A stretch of 42,926 nt of DNA from Acidobacteriota bacterium. GTDB lineage: Bacteria; Acidobacteriota; Vicinamibacteria; Fen-336. The notes under the pieces were generated by a model. That model was not told the DNA's origin. It saw only the letters and a program-made list of their open reading frames with translations, and searched no databases. The stretch is taken from assembly GCA_003222275.1 (NCBI GenBank), contig QHVJ01000157.1:1-42926 (forward strand), given 5' to 3'. Made by a program: the position numbers and the translations under genes. Below, piece after piece: positions 19,203-27,124 of this stretch (its first letter is position 1; each line of letters starts with the position of its first letter).

Positions 19203-20882
19203 CTAGCGTGTCGCACCCGCCGGTGCCAGCTTCAGCTTCAGCTCGTGGGCGCCGGGCGCGGTCGTGAGCGCCGCGTAGGCGTCTTCGCCCACCGTCTCCG
19301 TGCGCACCACGCGCGCCTTACCGTCGACGACGGCCGCCGCCAGCCGCGTTCCCGGCGGCAGCCTCACGCGCAGCGTTCCCGGGCGGCGGGCGCCCGAGGA
19401 GTAGCTGAACCGCAGCGTGCGCGACACGGGATCGTAGGCGCTCGCGCACGTGACGTCCGTTCCCGTGGCGGGCTCGCGCAGCCGCAGCTCGCTCGTCTCG
19501 TCCCCGAGCCGCACCGTCAGGTCCAGGCGACCTTCGTGCAGGTCGACGCCGAACAGGCCGGCGAGGAGCGCCGCTCCGAGAGCGCCGGCGCTCCCCGCGT
19601 AGGCAGCGCTGCCCCGTCCCGCCCCGTCTCGGGTCGCCCACTCGCGCAATCCCCCGCCCCGCGCCACCCGGTGCGCGATCTCGCCGAGCTGCCGCCGCGC
19701 CGCGGCGGCGTGGCCCCGCTCGAACTCGGCCAGGATCAGCCGCCCCGCGAACCAGTCCCACTGGCCGCCGTTCTGGTAGGTGTATGGCTCGCGCAGGATC
19801 GGGTGCCGGAAAAAGCCGGAAGGATAGGGAGGGAGCAGCACGCCCGCCACCGTGGAGACGCCGAAGCGGCGCCGCCGCTCCTCCACCGCCTGGAAGATCC
19901 TCGCGGCCTGCGGCGCCTCGGCCACACCGTACAGCGCCGCCAGCGCGTTGCCGCCGAGCGCGAAAACGTCGGCGTCCGCGGGCGGAGCCCATCCGGCGGG
20001 CAACGATTCGACGAGATGCACGCGGAAGAAGCCGCGTTCGGCCTGCCAGAAGTGGCGGGCGATCGCCGCCCGCACGCTCCTCGCCTGCGCCGCCCAGAAA
20101 CGGGCGCGCGCGGGACGGCCGGCGGCGGCGAGGAGCGCCTCCAGGTCGCGCGCCGCGCGATCGAAGAGGACGTTCGTGTAGAGGCCGACCGCCACCGGCG
20201 TCTTGTCGTCGAGATAGATGGCACGCTGGTCCGCGTAGACCGGGCTCACGTCGCCCCAGTCGGCGGTGAAGGCGTTCGTCACCAGGCCGAACCTCCGGCT
20301 GAAGCGCCGCCGGAGCAGGAACGACAGCGCGGCGTCGAGCCGGTCCACCAGCGGGCGGCCCGCCACGGCGCTCCTCAGCCACGCACGGTCGCCGGTGATC
20401 CGGAAGACCTGGTACGCCGCCTCGACCGCGCTCGTCTCCTGGTCCGCTTCGGTCGTGTTGCGATCGGCGCTGATCACGACCGGACCCGCGCGATGGACGG
20501 CCTCCACTCGAGGAGCGTCGTTGCGGAAGGCCGAGGGCTCGCCGGCCGCGATCCAGTCCCGCAGCGCACCGTCCTCCTGCTGGTGGGCGAGGTGCTCCAC
20601 GAGCCAGGAATCGAGATATTCGCGCGAGTAGAGGAAGCGGGACAGGGGGATCAGCGTCGCGCTGTCGCGGAGCCAGATCTGCGGGTATACCGCTCCCGCT
20701 CCGAAGCCCCGCACGGGGCCGGTACGTCCGTGAAGCTCCTTGCGGTTGGCTTCGAGCGTCGGGGCCAGGCGTGCGGCCAGCGCCTGGAGCGTCGGGTCGG
20801 CGAGACGCCATGAGACTTCGGCCCGCGCGCTGGCCGCCCACGCCACGAAGACAAAGGCGAGAACGATGCGGCGGCGGGGCAC
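19203..20882 (-). CDS. Secreted six-hairpin (alpha/alpha)6 glycosidase-like protein
   Basis: A 559-aa protein from GTG 20882, with an Arg-rich start and a signal peptide ending ASARA. The body resembles (alpha/alpha)6-barrel glycosidases of the glycogen-debranching/GH15-like superfamily: YPQIWLRDSATLIP at about 66-79, EADQETSAVEAAY, YTYQNGGQWDWFAGRLIL near 370, then an Ala-rich helical part. The last 110 residues are beta-rich (LDLTVRLGDETSELRLRE), probably a C-terminal sandwich. It should act on an alpha-linked oligosaccharide outside the cytoplasm; acid and base residues cannot be assigned with certainty. It is divergent from the ankyrin gene. Confidence 0.75.
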   Translation of the reverse strand: MPRRRIVLAFVFVAWAASARAEVSWRLADPTLQALAARLAPTLEANRKELHGRTGPVRGFGAGAVYPQIWLRDSATLIPLSRFLYSREYLDSWLVEHLAHQQEDGALRDWIAAGEPSAFRNDAPRVEAVHRAGPVVISADRNTTEADQETSAVEAAYQVFRITGDRAWLRSAVAGRPLVDRLDAALSFLLRRRFSRRFGLVTNAFTADWGDVSPVYADQRAIYLDDKTPVAVGLYTNVLFDRAARDLEALLAAAGRPARARFWAAQARSVRAAIARHFWQAERGFFRVHLVESLPAGWAPPADADVFALGGNALAALYGVAEAPQAARIFQAVEERRRRFGVSTVAGVLLPPYPSGFFRHPILREPYTYQNGGQWDWFAGRLILAEFERGHAAAARRQLGEIAHRVARGGGLREWATRDGAGRGSAAYAGSAGALGAALLAGLFGVDLHEGRLDLTVRLGDETSELRLREPATGTDVTCASAYDPVSRTLRFSYSSGARRPGTLRVRLPPGTRLAAAVVDGKARVVRTETVGEDAYAALTTAPGAHELKLKLAPAGATR

Positions 20883-20936
20883 GGCGGATTCTAGCGTGGC
20901 CGCCTCCGGCGCGTGGTACGCTTCCCCGACCGCAGC

Positions 20937-21614
20937 ATGCCGAGCGCCGAGGAACTCAAGGCCGCCATCCAGTCGCGGGACGCGGAGAAGGTCCGCGCCC
21001 TCCTTCGCGACGATCCCAGCCTCGCCGCCTGCCGCCTTCCCGACGGCGGCACGCCGGCGCTGCTCGCGATCTATTACGGCGCCGCCGACGTCCTCGAAGC
21101 CCTCGTTACGCGGGGCGTCAAGCTCGACGTCTTCGAGGCGGCCGCCGCCGGTGACACGTCCCGGATGCGCGTGCTGCTCGACGCGGATCCCACCCTGGTC
21201 TCGCAGCGCAGCCACGACGGCTGGACGCCCCTCCATCTCGCCGCGCACTTCGGGCGCGTGGAGACGATGCGGATGCTCATCGAGCACGGCGCCGACGTGC
21301 ACGCCCGCTCCTCGAACGAGATGAGCAATACGCCGCTCCACGCGGCGGCCGCAGGCGGCCGGGTGGAGGCGGTGGCCGAGCTGCTCGCCCGCCGGGCCGA
21401 CCCCGACGCGCGGCAGCACGGGGGCTGGACGGCGTTGCACTCCGCCGCGCAGTCGGGCGGGATCGAGCTCGCCCGCCTGCTCCTCGACCGCGGCGCGGAC
21501 GCGAGCGCTCGTACCGACGACGGCATCACTCCGCTCGATCTGGCGGAGGAGAAGAGCCGCCCGGACGTGGCGGCGCTGCTCCGCGAGCGCGGGGCCGAAG
21601 AGGGCGACGGCTAG
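20937..21614 (+). CDS. Ankyrin-repeat protein
   Basis: A 225-aa protein without signal peptide. At least four ankyrin repeats are clear from about residue 70: DGWTPLHLAAHFGRVETMRM, NTPLHAAAAGGRVEAVAELL, GWTALHSAAQSGGIELARLL and DGITPLDLAEEKSRPDVAALL; the first 70 residues hold two more degenerate ones (DGGTPALLAIYYGAADVLEAL). Ankyrin stacks bind other proteins; no enzyme domain is attached. Start ATG 20937 (MPSAEELKAAI). It is divergent from the glycosidase gene with 54 bp between starts. Confidence 0.9.
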   Translation: MPSAEELKAAIQSRDAEKVRALLRDDPSLAACRLPDGGTPALLAIYYGAADVLEALVTRGVKLDVFEAAAAGDTSRMRVLLDADPTLVSQRSHDGWTPLHLAAHFGRVETMRMLIEHGADVHARSSNEMSNTPLHAAAAGGRVEAVAELLARRADPDARQHGGWTALHSAAQSGGIELARLLLDRGADASARTDDGITPLDLAEEKSRPDVAALLRERGAEEGDG

Positions 21615-21953
21615 CCAACGAACCGAAGTGTCTCGGGACGCGCCTGTCTGGCCGATGCAAATTCTACAATGGGATGAACTGGCATCGAGCTGGCTTTCGC
21701 CGCGTGGTCCGTTGACGGTGAGCGGGGCCATCGGCCGCCGTCCTACCGATGGAGACTCCGGGCGCCGGCAGCCACAGGAACTTGTTAGTGTGACGACTCC
21801 CCGCCACATCAGGAAGTGCCGTCGGAGGCGGGACTTCGTCGGACTGTGATGTGCGCCGGCCGGCGTGGCAAGCTCGCACGAATCTTGCATGGGCGTCGCC
21901 CTGTTGAATGAGCAGTTAGCTAGTATGAAACCTCCTATTGGTGAGCAAGCGCC
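21615..21953. other. 339-bp intergenic region with nested hairpin
   Basis: No convincing gene. A 73-codon plus frame (21628-21849) has no ribosome binding site and no protein-like character. The stretch is less GC-rich than its flanks and contains TACAAT (21665-21670), a good -10 match without a clear -35. At 21805-21853 lies a nested inverted repeat (separate entry), followed by a 12-bp palindrome CGCCGGCCGGCG at 21854-21865. It may hold a small RNA or the leader of the BON gene. Confidence 0.4.
21805..21853. other. Nested inverted repeat, possible structured RNA
   Basis: Outer arms CACATCA (21805-21811) and TGATGTG (21847-21853). Inner hairpin GAAGTgCCG (21813-21821), loop TCGGAGG, CGGgACTTC (21829-21837), eight of nine pairs. 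No T-run follows, so it is not a standard terminator. It lies about 100 bp upstream of the BON-domain gene. Confidence 0.35.
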
Positions 21954-22796
21954 GTGAGGCGGCTCTTCGCCTTCCTCGTGCTGCTCGTCCTGATCGGGGT
22001 CGGCTTCTACTACTGGAAGTCCAGGCCGACGGGAACCAGTCCTCAACAAGCGCTCGCCTCGGTGGGCGAGAAGCTCCGCGGCGCCAAGACGACCGGCGAG
22101 GTCAAGGCCGCCCTGGAGCTGAACCGCAACCTGAAGGCCTATCCCATCGACGTCGACACGACCGGCGACGGCTTAGTGGCGCTGAAGGGCCAGGTGCCGC
22201 GGGAGGACTTCAAGGCGGAGGCCGGGCGGGTAGCGGCCGCGGTTCCCGGCGTGCGCGCGGTTCGCAACGAGATCCGAATCGATCCCGCGCTTCCCCCGCC
22301 GGTCGAGGGCGGCCGCACGCTCGGCGAGAACTTCGACGACAAGGCGCTCGAGGCCAAGGTCAAGCTGGCCTTCTCGCTCAACAAGGGCCTCGACGGCACC
22401 CACCTCTCCGTGCGCGCGTACCGCCGCGAGGTCACGGTCGGGGGCACCGTCGATACCCCGGAGCAGCACCAGCTTGCGCTCAAGCTGGCCGGCGAGACGA
22501 GCGACGTCATGAAGGTCAACGACGAGATCCAGCTCCGCGGGCAGGGCGCCGGGCCCGTGGCGGCGGCGTCTCCGGCGGCCACCCCCGCGGTGCCCGGCGA
22601 TCGGGCGAAAGCCGCGCAGCGCGCACTGGCCGCCAACCCGAGCCTGGCCGCGTACCACATCCAGGTCCGCGAGGAGGGGGACCGTCTCGTCCTCAGCGGG
22701 CGTGTAAAGACGGCAGCGGAAAAGGACCTGGCGGGGATGGTGGCCCGCGACGCGACGGGCGTGCCAATCGACAACACCTTGGAGGTCAGGCTCTGA
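21954..22796 (+). CDS. BON-domain protein, three BON domains, membrane-anchored
   Basis: A 280-aa protein from GTG 21954, with an N-terminal membrane anchor (about 3-20). Three BON domains follow: about 45-105 (TTGEVKAALELNRNLKAYPI then VALKGQVP), 125-195 (LEAKVKLAFSLNKGLDG then REVTVGGTVDTPEQ) and 212-280 (AQRALAANPSLAAYHI then LVLSGRVKTAAEK). An Ala/Pro-rich linker separates the last two. BON domains bind phospholipid and stabilise the outer membrane, as in E. coli OsmY and DolP. The next gene is an OmpA-family protein, so a role at the outer membrane is likely. The stop TGA is part of a promoter-like motif shared with 27099-27114. Confidence 0.85.
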   Translation: MRRLFAFLVLLVLIGVGFYYWKSRPTGTSPQQALASVGEKLRGAKTTGEVKAALELNRNLKAYPIDVDTTGDGLVALKGQVPREDFKAEAGRVAAAVPGVRAVRNEIRIDPALPPPVEGGRTLGENFDDKALEAKVKLAFSLNKGLDGTHLSVRAYRREVTVGGTVDTPEQHQLALKLAGETSDVMKVNDEIQLRGQGAGPVAAASPAATPAVPGDRAKAAQRALAANPSLAAYHIQVREEGDRLVLSGRVKTAAEKDLAGMVARDATGVPIDNTLEVRL

Positions 22797-22803
22797 ACCC
22801 TGC

Positions 22804-22809
22804 TACACT
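22804..22809 (+). promoter_or_regulatory. Extended -10 box (TGCTACACT) before OmpA-family gene
   Basis: TG-C-TACACT fits an extended -10 promoter; a second candidate TATAGT lies at 22816-22821. The leader would be about 45 nt and includes the strong ribosome binding site AAAAGGAGG before ATG 22861. The 17 bases around the box recur almost unchanged at 27099-27114. Confidence 0.4.
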
Positions 22810-22860
22810 TACAGCTATAGTAGCCATCGTTTTGAAGAGCGAGTAAAAGGAGGACGTTCC

Positions 22861-24594
22861 ATGAGACGACCATTGACGACCTGGCTGCTCGGCGGGGTCT
22901 TCGCCCTTTCGGCCACGGCATGGGCCCAGGCGCCCCCGGCCGGCGAGGAAACCCAGACCACCACCACCACCCAGACCACCACCACCACGACGACGGAACA
23001 CACGAGCACCGGTCACACCGTGCGCAGGGAAGACGTCAAGACGTGGACCATGACCATCGACGCCAAGGAATACGAGGTCCATCCGGCCACACCCGCCTAC
23101 GAGGGCGAGACCGGGCTCTTCCACATGGCCACCGCCTACACGCTCCCGAAGGGGAAGTTCTCGTTCCAGTTGTTCCGTGACAACCTCGACCGCGATCCCA
23201 AAGACGAGGACATCTCCATCCACGGCGTGTCGCTCGCGGTCGGGCTCACGAACCGCCTCGAGCTGCACGGCAACTTCGGCCTCCAGAACCGCATCGACGC
23301 GGACGCGCTCTTCCAGGCCGGCTACTTCAACGACTATCCCTTCGTCAGCACGCCCTGGGAGACGGGGGCCGGCGACCTCAAGCTCGGCCTCAAGTTCAAG
23401 CTCCTCGACGACTACATGGGCGATCCGGTCGGGCTGGCCATTCGCGGCTTCGTGAAGATCCCCACCGCGAACGAGGACAAGGGCCTGGGCACCGGCAAGG
23501 GCTCCTGGGGAGGCGACCTCATCCTCTCCAAGAGCATCGACGAGAAGCTGGACCTCCACGGCTCCATCGGCTTCGTCAAGAACGGCGATCCGGATTCGCC
23601 GACGCCGGTCAACATCGCCAATGCTTTCCGGTGGGGGCTGGGCCTGAACGTCCCCGCCTGCCGCACGGTGCAGCTCCAGGCCGAGCTGATGGGAACCCGG
23701 TACACGGGCGACAGCGACTTCAAGCAGACGAACCCGCTGGACCTCGTGGTCGGCCCCGTGTTCTGGATCAAGGGCTTCTTCATCCGGCCCGCGATCTCGT
23801 GGAACCTCAACTTCGACGACCGGGGCCTCAACTCCAGCTCCAAGAGCTGGACGGGCCGCCACATCTCGATCGGCTGGCACCCCGGCTTCGCGTGCCGCGA
23901 GATCGAGACGTTCGTGCCGCCTCCGCCGCCGCCGCCACCGGCGGCCAACAACAACCCGTCGGTCAACTGCGAGATCGAGCGCTCGGTGATCTCGCCGGGT
24001 GAGAGCGTCCGCGTGCGCGCGAACGCTTCCGACGCCGACGGCGACACCCTGACCTACGAGTGGAGCACGACGGCCGGCCGCATCGTCGGCAGCGGCGCCT
24101 CCGTCACCTTCGAGAGCGCCGGGATGGCCCCCGGCTCGTCGGCGACCATCACCGTCCGCGTCTCCGACGGACGCGGCGGCACCGCGACGTCCACCTGCAG
24201 CGTGCGCGTGCGTGCGCCCGAGGCCGTCCGCGCCGAGGCCATCACGTGCATCGCCGGCGGGTTCCCGCGGAACCTCGCCCGCCTCAACAACGTCGACAAG
24301 GCCTGCCTCGACGACGTGGCCTCGCGCCTGCGGCAAGATCCGCGCAGCCGCGTCATCATCATCGGCCACGCCGACAGCGGCGAGCGTTACCCTGAAGTCA
24401 TCGCCCGCCGGCGCGCCGAGGCGGTGAAGGACTACCTGGTCAAGCAGCGGGGCATCGAGGAGTCGCGCATCACGACCCGCAGCGCCGGCGCCACCAAGCC
24501 GCTCGACACGGGCAAGGACGCCATGGCTCGGGCCAAGAACCGCCGGGTCGAGCTGATCTTCGTCCCGGAGGGCGCGACGGTTCCGGAGGACTAG
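22861..24594 (+). CDS. OmpA-family outer-membrane protein with Ig-like domain
   Basis: A 577-aa protein. Signal peptide 1-22 (ending AWAQ); a Thr-rich stretch encoded by two perfect 18-bp tandem repeats (22952-22987); a long beta-rich region (about 60-345) with alternating strands such as FSFQLFRDNLDRDP and GLTNRLELHGNFGLQNRI, probably a beta-barrel; a Pro-rich linker PPPPPPPPAANNN; an Ig/PKD-like domain (about 368-455, DADGDTLTYEWSTTAGRI); and a C-terminal OmpA domain (about 465-575) with IIIGHADSGERYPEVIARRR and KPLDTGKDAMARAKNRRVEL, the peptidoglycan-binding signature. It ties the outer membrane to the wall. It is followed by a strong intrinsic terminator. Confidence 0.9.
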   Translation: MRRPLTTWLLGGVFALSATAWAQAPPAGEETQTTTTTQTTTTTTTEHTSTGHTVRREDVKTWTMTIDAKEYEVHPATPAYEGETGLFHMATAYTLPKGKFSFQLFRDNLDRDPKDEDISIHGVSLAVGLTNRLELHGNFGLQNRIDADALFQAGYFNDYPFVSTPWETGAGDLKLGLKFKLLDDYMGDPVGLAIRGFVKIPTANEDKGLGTGKGSWGGDLILSKSIDEKLDLHGSIGFVKNGDPDSPTPVNIANAFRWGLGLNVPACRTVQLQAELMGTRYTGDSDFKQTNPLDLVVGPVFWIKGFFIRPAISWNLNFDDRGLNSSSKSWTGRHISIGWHPGFACREIETFVPPPPPPPPAANNNPSVNCEIERSVISPGESVRVRANASDADGDTLTYEWSTTAGRIVGSGASVTFESAGMAPGSSATITVRVSDGRGGTATSTCSVRVRAPEAVRAEAITCIAGGFPRNLARLNNVDKACLDDVASRLRQDPRSRVIIIGHADSGERYPEVIARRRAEAVKDYLVKQRGIEESRITTRSAGATKPLDTGKDAMARAKNRRVELIFVPEGATVPED

Positions 24595-24622
24595 CGCACA
24601 ACATCGAGGAATTCGAATCGTG

Positions 24623-24656
24623 GGGCGCGGCCGCAAAGGCCGCGCCCTTTTTCTTT
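24623..24656 (+). terminator. Rho-independent terminator after OmpA-family gene
   Basis: GGGCGCGGCC (24623-24632), loop GCAAA, GGCCGCGCCC (24638-24647): a perfect 10-bp GC-rich stem followed by TTTTTCTTT. It lies 28 bp after the stop codon. Confidence 0.93.
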
Positions 24657-24688
24657 GAGGTGGGGGGTGCTAGCGGCGCACCCCCCAG
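24656..24688 (-). repeat. Module A repeat, copy 3 (hairpin 2 only)
   Basis: TGGGGGGTGC 24661-24670, loop TAGCGGC, GCACCCCCCA 24678-24687, a 10-bp perfect stem preceded by TGAGG. Hairpin 1 is absent. It directly follows the T-run of the intrinsic terminator, giving two successive hairpins before the next gene. Confidence 0.85.
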
Positions 24689-24773
24689 GATCCAGTTGTT
24701 TCTTGTTCTTTCTGGTCTGACGTGTATTTGCAGAGCCCACAATGTGCGCAGGCGTGATAAGACGTTGACTTCC

Positions 24774-27023
24774 ATGACGAGGCTCGCGCTCCTGCTCATG
24801 GCGGGGCTCTCGGCCGTCGCCGCCGCCGAGCCCACGCCTCCCGTCCCTCCCCCCCTCTCTCTTCCACGCGTCTCCGGCCCCATCGTCGTCGACGGCGACC
24901 TCTCCGACCCCGGCTGGAAGGGCGCGGCCGTCGTCGACACGTTCTTCGAGACGGTCTTCGGAGACAACCGCATGCCGAGCGTCACGACCGTGGCGTGGCT
25001 GGCCTACGACGATCGGTACCTCTACATCGCGGTCCGCTGCGACGACCCCGATGCGCGCAAGATCCGCGCGCCCTACGTGGACCGGGACCAGGTCATCGGC
25101 ACCGACGACAACGTGGCCATCTTTCTCGACACCCGCAACGACCGGCGCTCGGCCCAGGAGTTCCGGGTCAGCCCGCGCGGCATCCAGGCCGACGCCGTCT
25201 TGAACGATGCCAACGGCAACGAGGACTTCTCTCCCGACTTCTATTACGACACCGCGGCCCGGATCACCGACCAGGGCTGGCAGGCCGAGGTGCGCATCCC
25301 GCTCTCCTCGCTGCGCTACCCACGCGCCGATCCGCAGAAGTGGGGCATCATCATCTGGCGCAACTACCCTCGCGACTTCCGCTACGCGATCTACAGCAGC
25401 CCTCAACCCCGCGGCGCCAACTGCCTGGTCTGCCTTTCCCGGGAGCTGACCGGCCTCACCGCCCTGCCCTCGTCGACCCACCTCGTGGTCGCGCCCTACG
25501 CGAGCGCGCAGGACGTGGCGCAGGCGGACGCGCCCGGCCAGCCGCTGGGCCACGGACGGACCGACAAGCGCGCCGGCCTCGACGTGAAATGGAACCCGTC
25601 GGCGAGCACCGCCCTCGACGCGACGATCAACCCCGACTTCTCCCAGGTCGAGGCCGACGTCGCCCAGATCGCGGTCAACAACCGCTTCGCCCTCTTCTTC
25701 CCCGAGAAGCGTCCTTTCTTCCTGGAAGGCGTGGACCTGTTCGATACGCCCATCCAGGCCGTGTACACGCGCACGATCACGTCGCCGCGCTGGGGAGGGC
25801 GCTCGACCGGCAAGTTCGGCGCTTCCTCCTACACGGTGCTCGTCACGCAGGACCGCGGCGGCGGCAGCGTCGTCCTCCCCGGTCCCACGGGGTCCGACTT
25901 GGCGCCCCAGGATTTCTCGTCCGTGGTGGGGATCGCGCGCGTGCGGCGCGATTTCGGCCGCTCCTTCCTGGGGCTTCTCTACACGGGCCGGGAGAACGAG
26001 GGCGCCGGCCACAACCACGTCGGGGGCCCCGACGGGCAGTGGCGCCCCAACGACAAGGACGTCCTGGCCGCGCAGCTCCTGGTGAGCGACACCACGACTC
26101 CGAACCGTCCCGACCTCGTGCCGGCGTGGAACGGGCGCACGCTCACCTCCCACGCCCTGGAGACGTCGTGGAGACACAGCACGAGAGGGCTCGATTGGAC
26201 GGCGCGCTACCGTGACTTTGGCGACGGCTTCCGTGCCGACGAGGGCTTCGTGCCGCAGGTCGGCTACCGCGAGGGCTCCCTGAACCCGGGTTACAAGTTC
26301 TTCCCGAAGGGCCTCTTCAGCTTCGTGGGCGCGTTCCTCAATCTGGAGTACGCGGCGGACCGCCGGGGCGAGCTCCTGACCCGCCAGCTGGATCCGGGCA
26401 TCCTCCTGCTCGGCCGCCGCAACCTCCAGGCCAACGTCCAGCTCCAGCTCCGCCGCGAGCGCACCGCCGACGAGCTGCTGTCGTTCACACGGCTCAGCTA
26501 CGTGGTGCAGATCGATCCCTCGCGCCGCTTCACCCGGGTCGGTGTGAGCGGCCTCGCGGGTCAGGACGTCGACGTGCTGAACGTGAGGGTGGGGCGCGGC
26601 TTCAGCGTCACCGCGTTCGCGACGTTGCGCCCCACCGACCACCTGACCCTTGACGGCAACAGCGCGGTGTCCTGGTTGAATGTGGGCCGCCGCGTCGCCC
26701 CATCGGTCGCGGTCACGGGAAGCTCCCGGCTGTTCACGGCCCAGGTCCAGCGCTTGAAGGCCACCTACAACTTCAACCCGAGGATGTTCCTCCGCCTGAT
26801 CGGCCAGTACGTGAGCACACGCCGCGATCCGTCGTTGTACGTGGTCGAGGTGCCGCGCCGGAGCGGCGACTTCTCGGGGTCGGCCCTGTTCAGCTACCGC
26901 CTGAACTGGCAGACCGCGCTCTTCGTCGGCTACGGCGACGAGCGCGCGCTCGACGAGCGCGAGCGCCTCGCGCGAACCGAGCGTCAGGTGTTCGTCAAGC
27001 TCTCTTACGCCTTTCAGCGCTAG
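24774..27023 (+). CDS. CBM9-like plus DUF5916 outer-membrane protein
   Basis: A 749-aa secreted protein with a signal peptide (about 1-18, MTRLALLLMAGLSAVAAA). Residues about 30-215 are a carbohydrate-binding-module-9-like domain (IVVDGDLSDPGWKGA, AYDDRYLYIAVRCDDPDA, GTDDNVAIFLDT, WQAEVRIPLSSLRYP). The rest is DUF5916: ATINPDFSQVEADVAQI near 285 and FFPEKRPFFLEGVDLF near 308 are its signature, followed by many amphipathic strands ending in a final Phe-containing strand (VFVKLSYAFQR), typical of an outer-membrane barrel. Role unknown; polysaccharide binding or uptake is suggested by the CBM9 part only. Start ATG 24774 by the signal peptide; no good ribosome binding site. Confidence 0.88.
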   Translation: MTRLALLLMAGLSAVAAAEPTPPVPPPLSLPRVSGPIVVDGDLSDPGWKGAAVVDTFFETVFGDNRMPSVTTVAWLAYDDRYLYIAVRCDDPDARKIRAPYVDRDQVIGTDDNVAIFLDTRNDRRSAQEFRVSPRGIQADAVLNDANGNEDFSPDFYYDTAARITDQGWQAEVRIPLSSLRYPRADPQKWGIIIWRNYPRDFRYAIYSSPQPRGANCLVCLSRELTGLTALPSSTHLVVAPYASAQDVAQADAPGQPLGHGRTDKRAGLDVKWNPSASTALDATINPDFSQVEADVAQIAVNNRFALFFPEKRPFFLEGVDLFDTPIQAVYTRTITSPRWGGRSTGKFGASSYTVLVTQDRGGGSVVLPGPTGSDLAPQDFSSVVGIARVRRDFGRSFLGLLYTGRENEGAGHNHVGGPDGQWRPNDKDVLAAQLLVSDTTTPNRPDLVPAWNGRTLTSHALETSWRHSTRGLDWTARYRDFGDGFRADEGFVPQVGYREGSLNPGYKFFPKGLFSFVGAFLNLEYAADRRGELLTRQLDPGILLLGRRNLQANVQLQLRRERTADELLSFTRLSYVVQIDPSRRFTRVGVSGLAGQDVDVLNVRVGRGFSVTAFATLRPTDHLTLDGNSAVSWLNVGRRVAPSVAVTGSSRLFTAQVQRLKATYNFNPRMFLRLIGQYVSTRRDPSLYVVEVPRRSGDFSGSALFSYRLNWQTALFVGYGDERALDERERLARTERQVFVKLSYAFQR

Positions 27024-27081
27024 CGTGGCGCGGCACACTTTTTGCTGTGATGACGGGCGTTTACGTTGCGTCCCATGAAAA

Positions 27082-27096
27082 GGTTATCGTATAACC
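27082..27096. promoter_or_regulatory. Inverted repeat overlapping a -10 box before propeller gene
   Basis: GGTTAT-CGT-ATAACC, perfect 6-bp arms. The right arm overlaps TATAAC (27090-27095), a good -10 box with a weak TTGCGT -35 at 27066-27071 (18 bp apart). A repressor bound here would block the promoter. A second candidate -10 box, TACACT, lies at 27108-27113. Confidence 0.35.
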
Positions 27097-27124
27097 CGTG
27101 AACCCGTTACACTTGCGGCCAGAC

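Noticed and set aside
21628-21849. 73-codon plus-strand frame in the 339-bp gap
   Set aside because: No ribosome binding site, odd composition, and it spans the nested inverted repeat.
19203-22049. A 948-codon minus-strand frame including the glycosidase
   Set aside because: Upstream of GTG 20882 it is antisense to the ankyrin gene; the signal peptide begins at 20882.
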